Positions 8,527-17,125 of a stretch of 64,000 nucleotides of DNA are shown piece by piece. Location: the NCBI GenBank assembly GCA_964566055.1, contig CAZMHI010000002.1, positions 62,001 through 126,000 on the forward strand, in the 5' to 3' direction. The notes under the pieces were generated by a model. That model was not told where the DNA came from. It saw nothing but the letters and a program-made list of their open reading frames with translations, and made no database searches. The position numbers and the translations under genes are program-made. The stretch is from TMED23 sp964566055. Its GTDB lineage: Bacteria > Pseudomonadota > Alphaproteobacteria > Rhodospirillales > UBA2165. Each line of letters opens with the position of its first letter. Position 1 is the stretch's first letter.

Positions 8527-8757
8527 TCAGCTTTTAGCTGAATCTTCTTTATTTTCAGCGGATTCTGAAACTTGCGCTGTACTATTGTCTGCGGGCGCTG
8601 ATTCTTTCGTAGAATCAGTGACTTCCTCCGCCATCCCGGATTTGAAATTCTTCACGCCTTTGGCGACATCACCCATAACTTTGGGCAATTTACCGGCGCC
8701 AAAAATGATCAAAACAATCACCAGGACGAGGACAACCTGCCATACTCCGATCCCCAT
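8527..8757 (-). CDS. tatA: Sec-independent translocase subunit TatA
   Basis: A 76-residue pore-forming Tat component. It has one membrane helix (WQVVLVLVIVLIIFG), the FGAGKLPKVMGD hinge and an amphipathic helix with the conserved Phe in VKNFKSGM. A short acidic tail rich in Ser and Glu follows. It is first in the tatABC operon; the promoter should lie in the 170-base gap shared with the divergent lipoprotein gene at 8927. Confidence 0.95.
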   Translation of the reverse strand: MGIGVWQVVLVLVIVLIIFGAGKLPKVMGDVAKGVKNFKSGMAEEVTDSTKESAPADNSTAQVSESAENKEDSAKS

Positions 8758-8926
8758 TCTATAAACTCCTACTCTTCATAAATTCGAGGGAGCGGATAAT
8801 GGCAGACTCGAAGGCATAGAGCAATGATGACGTAGGGAAAAATAATCTGATCAGCGCTATTCAATACTGCATATCATGGTATAAACATTAAAAGGCTTAG
8901 ATTTCAGAATGAAATAGGTTGAAAAC

Positions 8927-9229
8927 ATGAAATCCGGATTGATGGTAGTCCCCCTTGCGATTTTGACAATGGCGCTCGGTTCTTGTTCTGATCCGGATTT
9001 CACGGAAATGTGCTTTCAGGAGGTTGCCAAAAAAATCCCAAAAGAAGCATCTATCGATGTCACTAAGAAAATAGTTGCGAAACAAGGACTCAGCGCTACC
9101 GTAACTCTAAACATAACGTCGGCAATTAAGAAAAAAAACGGGGACGATAAACTGACCTATTATACAGCCAGTTGTATTATCAAAGGTGACCAGGTCGCGA
9201 GGTCCTTTTTACGTCCGGTAAAAAGTTAA
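8927..9229 (+). CDS. Small hypothetical lipoprotein
   Basis: A 100-residue exported protein. The signal peptide MKSGLMVVPLAILTMALGSC ends in a lipobox (LGSC, Cys20). The mature part has two further cysteines (in EMCFQE and ASCIIK) that could form a disulfide, and a beta-rich pattern ending in VARSFLRPVKS. I do not recognise a family. Its last four bases overlap the 3' end of the convergent BolA gene. Confidence 0.65.
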   Translation: MKSGLMVVPLAILTMALGSCSDPDFTEMCFQEVAKKIPKEASIDVTKKIVAKQGLSATVTLNITSAIKKKNGDDKLTYYTASCIIKGDQVARSFLRPVKS

Positions 9230-9546
9230 ACCTCGCCCTTCCCGCCGCCCAGACACTCTGGCGAGGGCATGGTCTTCCCACCCTTCTCCGTCCACTCTTC
9301 AGACGTCAATGTCTGGAGCGCCAAAGCATGCACAGAACCGGCTAATTCCTCAGCCAACACTGAGTTGACGCGCTGATGACGTTTGACCAGACGCTCGCCC
9401 TCAAATTCATCTGAAATAATGACCACTTTGAAATGAGATTCTGAACCTGGCGGCACATTGTGCATATAGCTTTCATTGATGACTTCCAAACCCACCACGG
9501 GAATGGCGGCAACTAATTTACGTTCAATGGTTTCTTGTACGGTCAT
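9226..9546 (-). CDS. BolA family protein
   Basis: A 106-residue protein of the BolA family, which works with monothiol glutaredoxins in Fe-S cluster handling or acts in stress response. The typical pattern is present: an amphipathic first helix (TIERKLVAAIP), the ESYMHNVPPGSESHFKVVIIS core, and RLVKRHQRVNSVLAEEL with the conserved His. A short C-terminal extension ends in PSPECLGGGKGEV. It is transcribed alone. The start at 9546 is ATG. Confidence 0.9.
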   Translation of the reverse strand: MTVQETIERKLVAAIPVVGLEVINESYMHNVPPGSESHFKVVIISDEFEGERLVKRHQRVNSVLAEELAGSVHALALQTLTSEEWTEKGGKTMPSPECLGGGKGEV

Positions 9547-9870
9547 TTTATAAATCCAGTGTTTAAATTATAATTGTTTAATTTGTGCGAATTTTCCTAA
9601 ATAGCGTCTTGCACTTAGTTACCCTTCACCGAATTAGAATAATTACAATCTAATCTCTAAGGTAGACATTTATCAAGTCTGCTCTCCAGGAAATATTCTG
9701 TTTTCGGAGCCGAATAGGCCACTAGCTGTACTCTGATAACAACAATCAATCCGTGGAAATCCCTAGAGAATATTCCTTTATTCTTCAAAAAACGTAAATT
9801 AAAATCATGCCGATATTTAGTATTTCTCGGAGCCTATTGGCTTTGTAAATTTATTACGAGCGAAAAAGTT
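9547..9870. other. AT-rich intergenic region between BolA and the kinase gene
   Basis: About 320 bases that must contain the divergent promoters for the BolA gene and the histidine kinase. The motif CGGAGCC occurs twice, and AATAGGC near 9713 has its reverse complement GCCTATT near 9832; I attach no function to this. I see no open frame with a ribosome site, no RNA gene and no convincing terminator. Confidence 0.3.
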
Positions 9871-11721
9871 TTGACTAAGTTTGACGGATTACCACTACTG
9901 TTGCTGAGCGTTGTAATCGCGGCGGCTATTTTCCTATTCGATATCAATCTTCCTTTGGGCGTGGCCGGAGGTGTTCCCTATGTCGCACTTGTGCTGCTTG
10001 GCAGCTGGTCTTCAAGATCCTGGTTCATCATAGCCTTGGCCTCGACAGGCTTGGTCCTGACGATTGTCGGTTATTTTTATTCTCCGCCCGGCGGTGTTCC
10101 ATGGATCGTCCTGGCCAATCGTGGGCTTGCCATATTCGCCATCTGTGTAACAGCCATAATTCTGTTATACCGGCTGCGAACCAGACAAGCTCTCAATAAA
10201 AGCGAAGAACGGTACCGGGATTTCACAGAATCGGCATCCGATTGGGTTTGGGAAACCGGTCCGGATCATTGTTTTACCTTCGCGTCGGACCGTCTTTTCG
10301 AAATTAAAAACGTCACGAGACAGGAAGTCATCGGCAAAACCCGCTGGCAAATTTCAGAAAATGCTTCAAGTGAAAATCCGTCCAAGCTGTGGGAAGAGCA
10401 TAAAATCGAAATGGAGAAACATCTCCCAATAAAAGACTTTCGGTATAAATTTAAGGACCGCGACGGCTCAATCCAACAAGTCAGCATAAACGGCAAGCCA
10501 GTGTTTGACGAAAATGGCGAATTCTTGGGATATCGTGGAAGCGGCACAGATATCACCGAACAATTTCGCTATTCTGTCGCATTGGACGCCGAAAAACAAA
10601 AAGCAGAAAAATATCTAGATGTATCCGAAGCCATGATTGTTGGTTTGAATAGAGACGGTAATGTTGAAACTATAAACAAGAAAACCGCAGATTATATGGG
10701 GTATACCGAGCAGGAGATTGTTGGGAAAAATTGGTTTAGTTTAGCCATCGAAGAATCTGATCGTGACGAGGTTTTTAATGTCTTCAAATCCTTGATGAAC
10801 GAACAAATTGAAAATTTCGAGTATTTTGAAAATAAGATAATTACTAAACGCGGGGATTCGCTTTATATCTCCTGGCACAACGTTCTCCAAACCGATCAAG
10901 ACGGAAAAATCACCGGTACGTTGAGTTCAGGACAAAATATTACCGTACGAAAGCAACTTGAAGAAGAAATAGTTCAAGCACAGGAACGTGCGGAAATTGC
11001 CAATCGCTCAAAATCTGAATTTCTGGCCAACATGTCTCATGAATTGCGAACACCATTGAACGCGATCATCGGATTTTCTGAAATGTTAAGTATAAAAACA
11101 ATCGAACCACTAAGCGGCGACAAACAAGAAGAATACGTCAATCACATCCACAATTCTGGCCAACATTTGCTTGAATTGATTAATGATATTCTTGATGTCT
11201 CTACCATTGAGGCCGACAAATTGGAATTGGTTGAAAGTAGTGTTGATATTGCTGAGGCAGTTGCCGCATCGTTGCTCTTGGTGCAAGCCAGAGCAAAACA
11301 AAATGAAGTTGAGCTAATAAATAAAATTGACCACGATTGCCCGATCATTCGCGCCGATGAACGGCGAATAAAACAGATAATGCTCAACCTTCTATCGAAT
11401 GCGGTAAAATTCACCAATCCCGGTGGCACTGTCACCATAAGTGCAGAAAAATTAAATGATGGGTCAATATCGATTTCCGTTGCCGATACGGGCATTGGCA
11501 TGAACGAGGCCGACCTTGCCCAAGCATTAGAGAAATTTGGTCAGGCGAAGCGGGGAAATCTAGGGCTAAGTGGTGAAGGCACCGGTCTCGGCTTGCCTCT
11601 AACCCAAGGGTTAGTAGAACGACATGGCGGCAGGATTGAAATTGACAGCGAACCGGACAAAGGCACAACTGTAATTGTGCATATTCCGAAAGATCGGGTC
11701 CTCGAAACAAGTTTGAATTAG
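9871..11721 (+). CDS. Membrane PAS-PAS sensor histidine kinase
   Basis: A 616-residue kinase. Three or four membrane segments span about residues 5-105. Two PAS domains follow: about 115-235, opening RDFTESASDWVWETG and closing GYRGSGTDITE, and about 240-365, beginning EAMIVGLNRDGNVE. The HisKA domain has the H-box FLANMSHELRTPLNAIIGF (phospho-His near 394). A HATPase domain carries N-box LLSNAVKFT and GTGLGLPL. There is no receiver domain and no adjacent response regulator. The first PAS strongly resembles PAS domains in the kinases at 22271 and 26555. The start is a TTG at 9871 preceded by a weak GAGCGAA. The signal is unknown. Confidence 0.88.
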   Translation: MTKFDGLPLLLLSVVIAAAIFLFDINLPLGVAGGVPYVALVLLGSWSSRSWFIIALASTGLVLTIVGYFYSPPGGVPWIVLANRGLAIFAICVTAIILLYRLRTRQALNKSEERYRDFTESASDWVWETGPDHCFTFASDRLFEIKNVTRQEVIGKTRWQISENASSENPSKLWEEHKIEMEKHLPIKDFRYKFKDRDGSIQQVSINGKPVFDENGEFLGYRGSGTDITEQFRYSVALDAEKQKAEKYLDVSEAMIVGLNRDGNVETINKKTADYMGYTEQEIVGKNWFSLAIEESDRDEVFNVFKSLMNEQIENFEYFENKIITKRGDSLYISWHNVLQTDQDGKITGTLSSGQNITVRKQLEEEIVQAQERAEIANRSKSEFLANMSHELRTPLNAIIGFSEMLSIKTIEPLSGDKQEEYVNHIHNSGQHLLELINDILDVSTIEADKLELVESSVDIAEAVAASLLLVQARAKQNEVELINKIDHDCPIIRADERRIKQIMLNLLSNAVKFTNPGGTVTISAEKLNDGSISISVADTGIGMNEADLAQALEKFGQAKRGNLGLSGEGTGLGLPLTQGLVERHGGRIEIDSEPDKGTTVIVHIPKDRVLETSLN

Positions 11722-11737
11722 AGGCGCCCTTAAATTC

Positions 11738-12880
11738 CTAATCCGACAGCCAGCCCTGCATCCGGGATTGCACTTGGGGTGAGAGGAAATCCTCAATCGG
11801 CCCAAGAAAGGATTTCAAATGCATCATGGTCGCCGCATCACCGGTTGGTAATTGTCCGACCATCAGCTCAAGCGCTTTATAGGCCGCCTCGACAAAGCGA
11901 TCAGTCTCATCAATACAATCCTCCCAATCGCCCTTTTCATCGGCGACGAAGCGAATGGTTTCGGCCATAAACCGACGATGGCGGATATTGCTATTGTTCA
12001 AAATAAAATGCGCCATGCGGTCGATTGACGGCGGATCACCAGTTTTATTGTCGGCCAAATAATTTGCCGGTGACAGTTTGCAAATAAGGATTTCATCCGA
12101 GCTTGGCGACAAATGAACAGCCTCATCATCAGCGACGGCGCGCAAGACATAGTCATAATCCATGGTCGAAAAATACTTGCTGGCGCCCGCGCCGCCCGAC
12201 TTATCCGGCATTACCATAAGCGGATGAGGAAACAAGCAATGCGCGACCACCCCACTGTCACCGACCCGCCAGTTCAATTGTGACGGATAAGACGTCGGTT
12301 GCTCAGCATCGACAAAATAGGCAGCAAAAATAGGATGCATATGGTCAAGACAGAGACGTACCAAGGCGCGCGGTGATAAATGGTCGGTTAAGTTCTGACG
12401 CAATATGGGGGCAGCTCCATCTTGATCAAGACGCATCAGCAGCGTCGAAATACCGCGCTTACCATCAAGCCGCAATTCATGCATCCGCGCCAACGAGCCG
12501 TCCGCAATGATAAAATCTGAATCGAGTAATACCGCTGCCGAGTCTTCCATGTGCGACAGCATATGCTGGGCAGTAATTCGTTGCACATTGTGCTTGATTG
12601 TCGAAGGCTCAGAATTAGCGATGGCCTGATCCAAGCTCCCGCCGCCAAAGGGAATTTCATCATAAAAATAAAAATGTGGCTCAGTATATTTACCGAGTTC
12701 GGCCAAGGCAGGCTCAAAATACTCCCGCGACTCCCGGTCCGTATAGATGTGGTAGTGAATGTCGGCCTGCCCGGCGAGGGCCGGCAGATTACCTGAGGCC
12801 AGCTGTGAGCCTAACGAAAATTCAACGAACTTTTCAACGAAGTCATGTCCCCACACCGTGACAAAGACATCGTAGCGCAT
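11738..12880 (-). CDS. Glycosyltransferase-like (GT-A fold) protein of unknown function
   Basis: A 380-residue soluble protein. The N-terminal half has a nucleotide-sugar transferase look: FVTVWGHDFVEKF, then AAVLLDSDFIIADGSL with a DSD triad (residues 120-122) where GT-A enzymes bind a metal and UDP/GDP-sugar, and later GDSGVVAHCLFPHPLMV. The C-terminal part (about 280-380) is helical and unassigned. It starts 9 bases after scpB and is last in the dgt-argS-SPOR-nagZ-M50-scpA-scpB run, so it is probably co-transcribed. I infer the fold from short motifs; donor and acceptor are unknown. Confidence 0.55.
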   Translation of the reverse strand: MRYDVFVTVWGHDFVEKFVEFSLGSQLASGNLPALAGQADIHYHIYTDRESREYFEPALAELGKYTEPHFYFYDEIPFGGGSLDQAIANSEPSTIKHNVQRITAQHMLSHMEDSAAVLLDSDFIIADGSLARMHELRLDGKRGISTLLMRLDQDGAAPILRQNLTDHLSPRALVRLCLDHMHPIFAAYFVDAEQPTSYPSQLNWRVGDSGVVAHCLFPHPLMVMPDKSGGAGASKYFSTMDYDYVLRAVADDEAVHLSPSSDEILICKLSPANYLADNKTGDPPSIDRMAHFILNNSNIRHRRFMAETIRFVADEKGDWEDCIDETDRFVEAAYKALELMVGQLPTGDAATMMHLKSFLGPIEDFLSPQVQSRMQGWLSD

Positions 12881-12889
12881 GATGCTACC

Positions 12890-13570
12890 CTACTCGGCTT
12901 CGAGCGATGCGAGGTCTTCCCCATCATCCGGATCAAGCGGATCTTCGTTCATGACTTCTTGTTCAGGCACTTCCTCCAGTTCATCCGGATCAGCTGCAGG
13001 CGCCATATTTGCCCGGGTACCAAGCGTCTGGATGGCCGGGCGTTTATCGATCAATCCAGCGGCTTTAAGGTCTTCCATACCCGGCAGATCTTCCAGGCTT
13101 TCCATGGCAAAGTGGTCGAGGAACCCTTCGGTCGTCCCCCAAGTAACCGGCTTGCCTGGCGTGCGGCGGCGGCCCCGGGGCCTAATCCAACCGGCCTCAA
13201 ACAAGACATCCATTGTGCCTTTGCTTAATCCAACACCCCGAATTTCTTCGATCTCGGCCCGGGTAACAGGCTGATGATAGGCAACAATTGCCAATGTTTC
13301 GACGGCCGCCCGCGATAATTTTCGGGTAATGGTCCGATCAACCATTAAGGCTTGGGCAAGGTCAGGGTCAGTGCGAAACGCCCAACCTTTGCCAACATGA
13401 ACGAGATTTACTCCACGGTCTTCGTAATGATTTTTAAGCTCTTCAATTAAAGCTTCTATTTCGGCGCCATCCGGCAGCCTTTCTTCCAGCACCTTCAAAG
13501 GCACGGGTTCAACAGAGGCAAATAAAAACGCCTCCAATAATTTCAAATGTTGTCCGTCCACGTTGCTCAT
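12890..13570 (-). CDS. scpB: Segregation and condensation protein B
   Basis: A 226-residue kleisin-associated winged-helix protein that forms the condensin-like SMC-ScpAB complex. Conserved features include LKLLEAFLFASVEP at the N-terminus, and RAAVETLAIVAYHQPVTRAEIEEIRGV followed by GRRRTPGKPVTWGTT in the second winged helix. An acidic tail follows. It lies 3 bases after scpA, in the usual pair. Confidence 0.94.
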   Translation of the reverse strand: MSNVDGQHLKLLEAFLFASVEPVPLKVLEERLPDGAEIEALIEELKNHYEDRGVNLVHVGKGWAFRTDPDLAQALMVDRTITRKLSRAAVETLAIVAYHQPVTRAEIEEIRGVGLSKGTMDVLFEAGWIRPRGRRRTPGKPVTWGTTEGFLDHFAMESLEDLPGMEDLKAAGLIDKRPAIQTLGTRANMAPAADPDELEEVPEQEVMNEDPLDPDDGEDLASLEAE

Positions 13571-13573
13571 ATT

Positions 13574-14413
13574 CTACTGATCTCTGTTCTCTTCATTAAT
13601 GTCATTATTTTTATCCGGTGTTGCCGTGGCGTCCTTGACAAAAATGGGCTCAAACGATCCACCCTGCCGCATCTGCATTTTACCTTCCTTGGTCATCTGC
13701 AGGGCAGCGACAAAAGTCGACGCCATCGCCGAGCGGGAAATGATATCGCCGCGCAACTCAATGGGCAGAAATTGATCCAACGCCGCCCAGTCCGGTATCT
13801 TGCCGATCATCCCCATCATACGTTTGACCACATCATCCGGCGAAAACAAATCAGAACCCTGGATATGCAAGGTCTTTACATTCGAGCGATGAGTATGCTC
13901 ACCGTAGGCACTGAGCAAGTCAAACATCGTCACTTCAAAAATCGAAGTTGAGTTGTAGCCAAATTTCTCAGGATCGGCGCGTTTGAAAAAGTCTTTCCCT
14001 AATTGTTGACGGGCCATCAGGCGCGCGCCGGCATCCTGCATCCCCTCCAAACGGCGCAATTGGAATTGCAGGGCGGCGGCCATTTCCTCGCCGCTTGGTT
14101 CTTCTTCGGTCGACATATCTGGAATCAGCAAGCGAGATTTCAGATAAGCCAGCCAGGCCGCCATGACTAAATAATCGGCTGCCAATTCGAGATTGGTGCG
14201 GCGGATTTCAGCGACCCACTGCAAATACTGGTCGGCTAATTCAAGAATCGAGATTTGCGTCAGATCAACTTTTTGATCGCGCGCCAAAGTCAGCAATACA
14301 TCAATGGGACCTTCAAAGCCGCCGACATCCAATACGAGCTCGGTGCCTGGTACGGCGACAACTCGTTCCTCGTCTTCAAAATCATCGGCGCTATTGTTGA
14401 TATCTTCGTTCAT
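13574..14413 (-). CDS. scpA: Segregation and condensation protein A
   Basis: A 279-residue kleisin subunit that bridges SMC heads. The N-terminal motif FEGPIDVLLTLARDQKVDL and the downstream YLVMAAWLAYLKSRLLIP match the family. The C-terminal winged-helix part contains FVAALQMTKEGKMQMRQ. It follows the M50 protease gene by 6 bases and precedes scpB by 3 bases. Confidence 0.94.
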   Translation of the reverse strand: MNEDINNSADDFEDEERVVAVPGTELVLDVGGFEGPIDVLLTLARDQKVDLTQISILELADQYLQWVAEIRRTNLELAADYLVMAAWLAYLKSRLLIPDMSTEEEPSGEEMAAALQFQLRRLEGMQDAGARLMARQQLGKDFFKRADPEKFGYNSTSIFEVTMFDLLSAYGEHTHRSNVKTLHIQGSDLFSPDDVVKRMMGMIGKIPDWAALDQFLPIELRGDIISRSAMASTFVAALQMTKEGKMQMRQGGSFEPIFVKDATATPDKNNDINEENRDQ

Positions 14414-14419
14414 TCTTAC

Positions 14420-15106
14420 CTAAAAGCCCACCATATGAATTATAAATCCCGCCAATTCAAAAGCCGGGATGCCGACGATCCACATAAATATATTAAGATC
14501 GAAACCGACGTAATTTCCCAACCAGGGCAGCAAAAATAACGCCCCTAGAATAATGGCAAAGCCCGCACGTTCCAACCGCGCTAATGGCATCCCCATGCTA
14601 GGCGGCAAAATACCCACAGCGACGCGTCCGCCATCCAGCGGTGGAATCGGAATCATGTTGAAAATACAAAGGATTAGGTTGAACAGGATCGACATCGTCA
14701 GATTTGCTGCCAGCCATGGCTGAACCTCCCGCGGCACCCACTCTATGGTATGGAATAGCGCCGCCGAGATAATTGCGAGAATCAAGTTAGACCCCGGCCC
14801 CGCCAACGCTACAAGAACCATGTCGCGGCGGGGCTTATTAAGCGCCCAAAAATTCACCGGCACCGGCTTGGCATAGCCAAAAGACATCTTGCCGCCGGTG
14901 GCAAATAAGAGCAGCGCCGGCAGTAAAATCGTGCCAAAAGGATCGATATGTTTAAGCGGATTGAAGGTCACACGGCCCTCGACATAAGCGGTGTCGTCGC
15001 CCAGCTTCCAGGCGACCCAGCCATGCGAGGCTTCATGCAGGGTGACGGCCAGGACAATTGGTATGACCCAAGTCGAAATTTTAAATATCAGAGATTGTTC
15101 GTCCAT
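14420..15106 (-). CDS. Site-2-type zinc metalloprotease, M50 family
   Basis: A 228-residue membrane protease. The zinc site HEASH lies at residues 24-28 inside the first membrane helix, and the third ligand motif NMIPIPPLDGGR at about 150-161. The other hydrophobic segments fit the short rhomboid-like M50B layout without PDZ or CBS domains. Members cleave membrane substrates or release regulators; the target here is unknown. The start overlaps the nagZ stop by one base, and the gene lies in the nagZ-M50-scpA-scpB order common in alphaproteobacteria. Confidence 0.88.
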   Translation of the reverse strand: MDEQSLIFKISTWVIPIVLAVTLHEASHGWVAWKLGDDTAYVEGRVTFNPLKHIDPFGTILLPALLLFATGGKMSFGYAKPVPVNFWALNKPRRDMVLVALAGPGSNLILAIISAALFHTIEWVPREVQPWLAANLTMSILFNLILCIFNMIPIPPLDGGRVAVGILPPSMGMPLARLERAGFAIILGALFLLPWLGNYVGFDLNIFMWIVGIPAFELAGFIIHMVGF

Positions 15107-16119
15107 TACGATCCCACTAATTCATTCAGTCGCCTAAGTGCTGCCTCTTTGTCCACGGTTTCAAAATGCTCAACGAGCGACAATGTTTTGGTCATTTTAT
15201 CCTGTGTGTCGTCAGACAGTTCAGAAACGACACCGGCTATCTCTTGCATTTCCGCCATCTCGCCATTGCAATGGAGAACCAGATCGCAGCCGGCCTCCAA
15301 GGTGTCTTTTGTTCGTTCGGTAAAACTTCCAGCCAAGGCCTGCATTGATAAATCATCGGACATCAAAAGACCATCAAAGCCGATCTCACCCCGAATGGTT
15401 TCCTGCACCACGCGTGGCGACGTCGTTGCCGGCCTTTCAGCATCAATTGCTTCATAAACAACGTGAGCCGTCATCGCCAGCGGCATATCAGCAAGAGCTT
15501 TAAAGGGGGCAAAATCCAAGGCTGATAGTTCGGCCAATTCCGTGGTTACACGCGGCAATTCTTTATGACTATCAACGGTGGCGCGGCCATGTCCGGGAAT
15601 ATGCTTAATCACCGGCAGCACGCCTTCCTGGAGCAATGCTTCACAGGCCGCCCGGCCCAGCGTCGCCACCAGAGTTGGCTCATTGCCAAAAGCACGATCA
15701 CCGATAACGAGATCAGCGTCGGCTTGAGGAATATCCAGCACCGGCAGACAATCAACGTTAATACCAAGCTCGCGCAGCTCCTGGCCAATTAAGCGTATAT
15801 TCAAAGTGAGAGCCTCCAGCGCTTGATCCATATTGCGGCCCGCCAAATCAGCAAATACTTGTGCTGCCGGCGCTTCCCGCCAATGCGGGGGACGCAGCCG
15901 GGCAACACGCCCTCCTTCCTGATCGATTAAGATCGGTGCGTTTTCGCTATCAATGCATTTGCGAAGCTGGCTGGTGAGGTTGCGAATTTGATCGGGGGAT
16001 TCGCAGTTTCGGGCGAAAAGGATAAAGCCAACAGGACTGGTTGCAGCAAAAAAATCGGATTCCGCTGCGGTCAGTTCCAGACCACTGCAACCAAAAATCA
16101 CGGCGCGGGATTGGCTCAC
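15106..16119 (-). CDS. nagZ: Beta-N-acetylhexosaminidase NagZ
   Basis: A family 3 glycoside hydrolase of 337 residues that removes GlcNAc from anhydro-muropeptides during cell-wall recycling. The signature KHIPGHGRATVDSHKELP carries the catalytic His/Asp pair, and LLMSDDLSM contains the nucleophile aspartate. I place the start at GTG 16119, two bases after the SPOR stop, because the protein then begins SQSRAVIFGCSG as family members do. An alternative TTG at 16152 would overlap the SPOR gene by 32 bases. Neither start has a strong ribosome site, so coupling to the SPOR gene is likely. Confidence 0.93.
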   Translation of the reverse strand: MSQSRAVIFGCSGLELTAAESDFFAATSPVGFILFARNCESPDQIRNLTSQLRKCIDSENAPILIDQEGGRVARLRPPHWREAPAAQVFADLAGRNMDQALEALTLNIRLIGQELRELGINVDCLPVLDIPQADADLVIGDRAFGNEPTLVATLGRAACEALLQEGVLPVIKHIPGHGRATVDSHKELPRVTTELAELSALDFAPFKALADMPLAMTAHVVYEAIDAERPATTSPRVVQETIRGEIGFDGLLMSDDLSMQALAGSFTERTKDTLEAGCDLVLHCNGEMAEMQEIAGVVSELSDDTQDKMTKTLSLVEHFETVDKEAALRRLNELVGS

Positions 16120-16120
16120 C

Positions 16121-17125
16121 TTATCGGCCAGGTCGAACGACGAGACAGCCAACTTTTAAATTAGCCAGCGACTGGCAGAGCGCTTTGGCAGCAGCTAGGT
16201 CCGCAACTGGTCCAGCGCGCAGGCGATAAAAAATTCCTTTTTTACCGAGATCAGCGCGCTCAACACTAAGGCTTAAGGGACCAAGCACACTATTATGTTT
16301 TTTCTGCAGGCGCGTCCATTCGCGTTTAGCGGCATCAGCATTTCTGACGGCGGCAAGTTGAATTCGATAAGATTGCTTGGTAAATGGCTTGCTTGCTGAC
16401 GTGGTAGCCGGGCCAACCAATTTAACCGGCGCAGCTTGAACCGGTTCGGCGGCTTTCGGCTCAACCTTAACCACTGGTTTTTCAATTTTAGGCGGCTCTG
16501 GAGCGGGCTCAGGTTTTTTGACCGCTTTAACCTCTTCGGTAGTTGGGGGCGTGCCGGCAGCTTTCGGTTCTTCCGGTTTAGCCTCTGCCTTAGGCTCTGG
16601 TTCCGGTTGCGGCGTTACTTCGGCTTTCTCTTGCGGTTTGGGTGCCGGTGGCGCCAGCGGCACCTCTGGGCGCGGCAATAGATTTTCAGTTTTTTCTTCT
16701 GGTGGCTTTTTTTCAAGACGGTCATAAACCAGTTTATCCCGGTTTGGGATATCGATCCCGCCCGGCGTTTGCGGCCGTACTTTTAAAGGCGTTTCCGGGG
16801 CATGTACGACCGGCAATTCATCGGCATTGCGGCCAAGTAATTCTTCACCCCATTGCGCCCAGGCGGCATAACCACCACCGCCCAAGATAAGCAGTATAAC
16901 GAGGTACTTTAAGCCACTGCCTTTGGGTTTGGCACGCCGGTTAATCCGTTCGAACTCAAGCGTGTCTGCCCGCAGATCTTCATTGTCGAGTTCAGGAATA
17001 TCTTCCAGCTGTACTTGAGCACCGGTTTCATCAAGGCTGGGCTCATCAAAGCCTGGTTGCTCGCCAGAACGCTCCCCGGCATTTAATTCTTCGTCATCAT
17101 CAATGGGCTTGTCACTCGGAGCCAT
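16121..17125 (-). CDS. SPOR-domain membrane protein
   Basis: A 334-residue single-pass membrane protein. A cytoplasmic acidic N-terminus of about 90 residues leads to one membrane helix (YLVILLILGGGGYAAWAQW). A long periplasmic linker of Pro, Lys and Glu follows, then a C-terminal SPOR domain (SYRIQLAAVRNADAAKREW to the C-terminus). SPOR domains bind denuded glycan strands at the division septum, so a role at midcell is likely. Its ATG overlaps the argS stop by one base (TGATG). This argS-SPOR-nagZ arrangement is widespread in alphaproteobacteria. Confidence 0.88.
   Translation of the reverse strand: MAPSDKPIDDDEELNAGERSGEQPGFDEPSLDETGAQVQLEDIPELDNEDLRADTLEFERINRRAKPKGSGLKYLVILLILGGGGYAAWAQWGEELLGRNADELPVVHAPETPLKVRPQTPGGIDIPNRDKLVYDRLEKKPPEEKTENLLPRPEVPLAPPAPKPQEKAEVTPQPEPEPKAEAKPEEPKAAGTPPTTEEVKAVKKPEPAPEPPKIEKPVVKVEPKAAEPVQAAPVKLVGPATTSASKPFTKQSYRIQLAAVRNADAAKREWTRLQKKHNSVLGPLSLSVERADLGKKGIFYRLRAGPVADLAAAKALCQSLANLKVGCLVVRPGR

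Noticed and set aside
16119..16152. TTG 16152 as the nagZ start
   Set aside because: It would overlap the SPOR gene by 32 bases and add residues not expected in NagZ; GTG 16119 gives the usual N-terminus.
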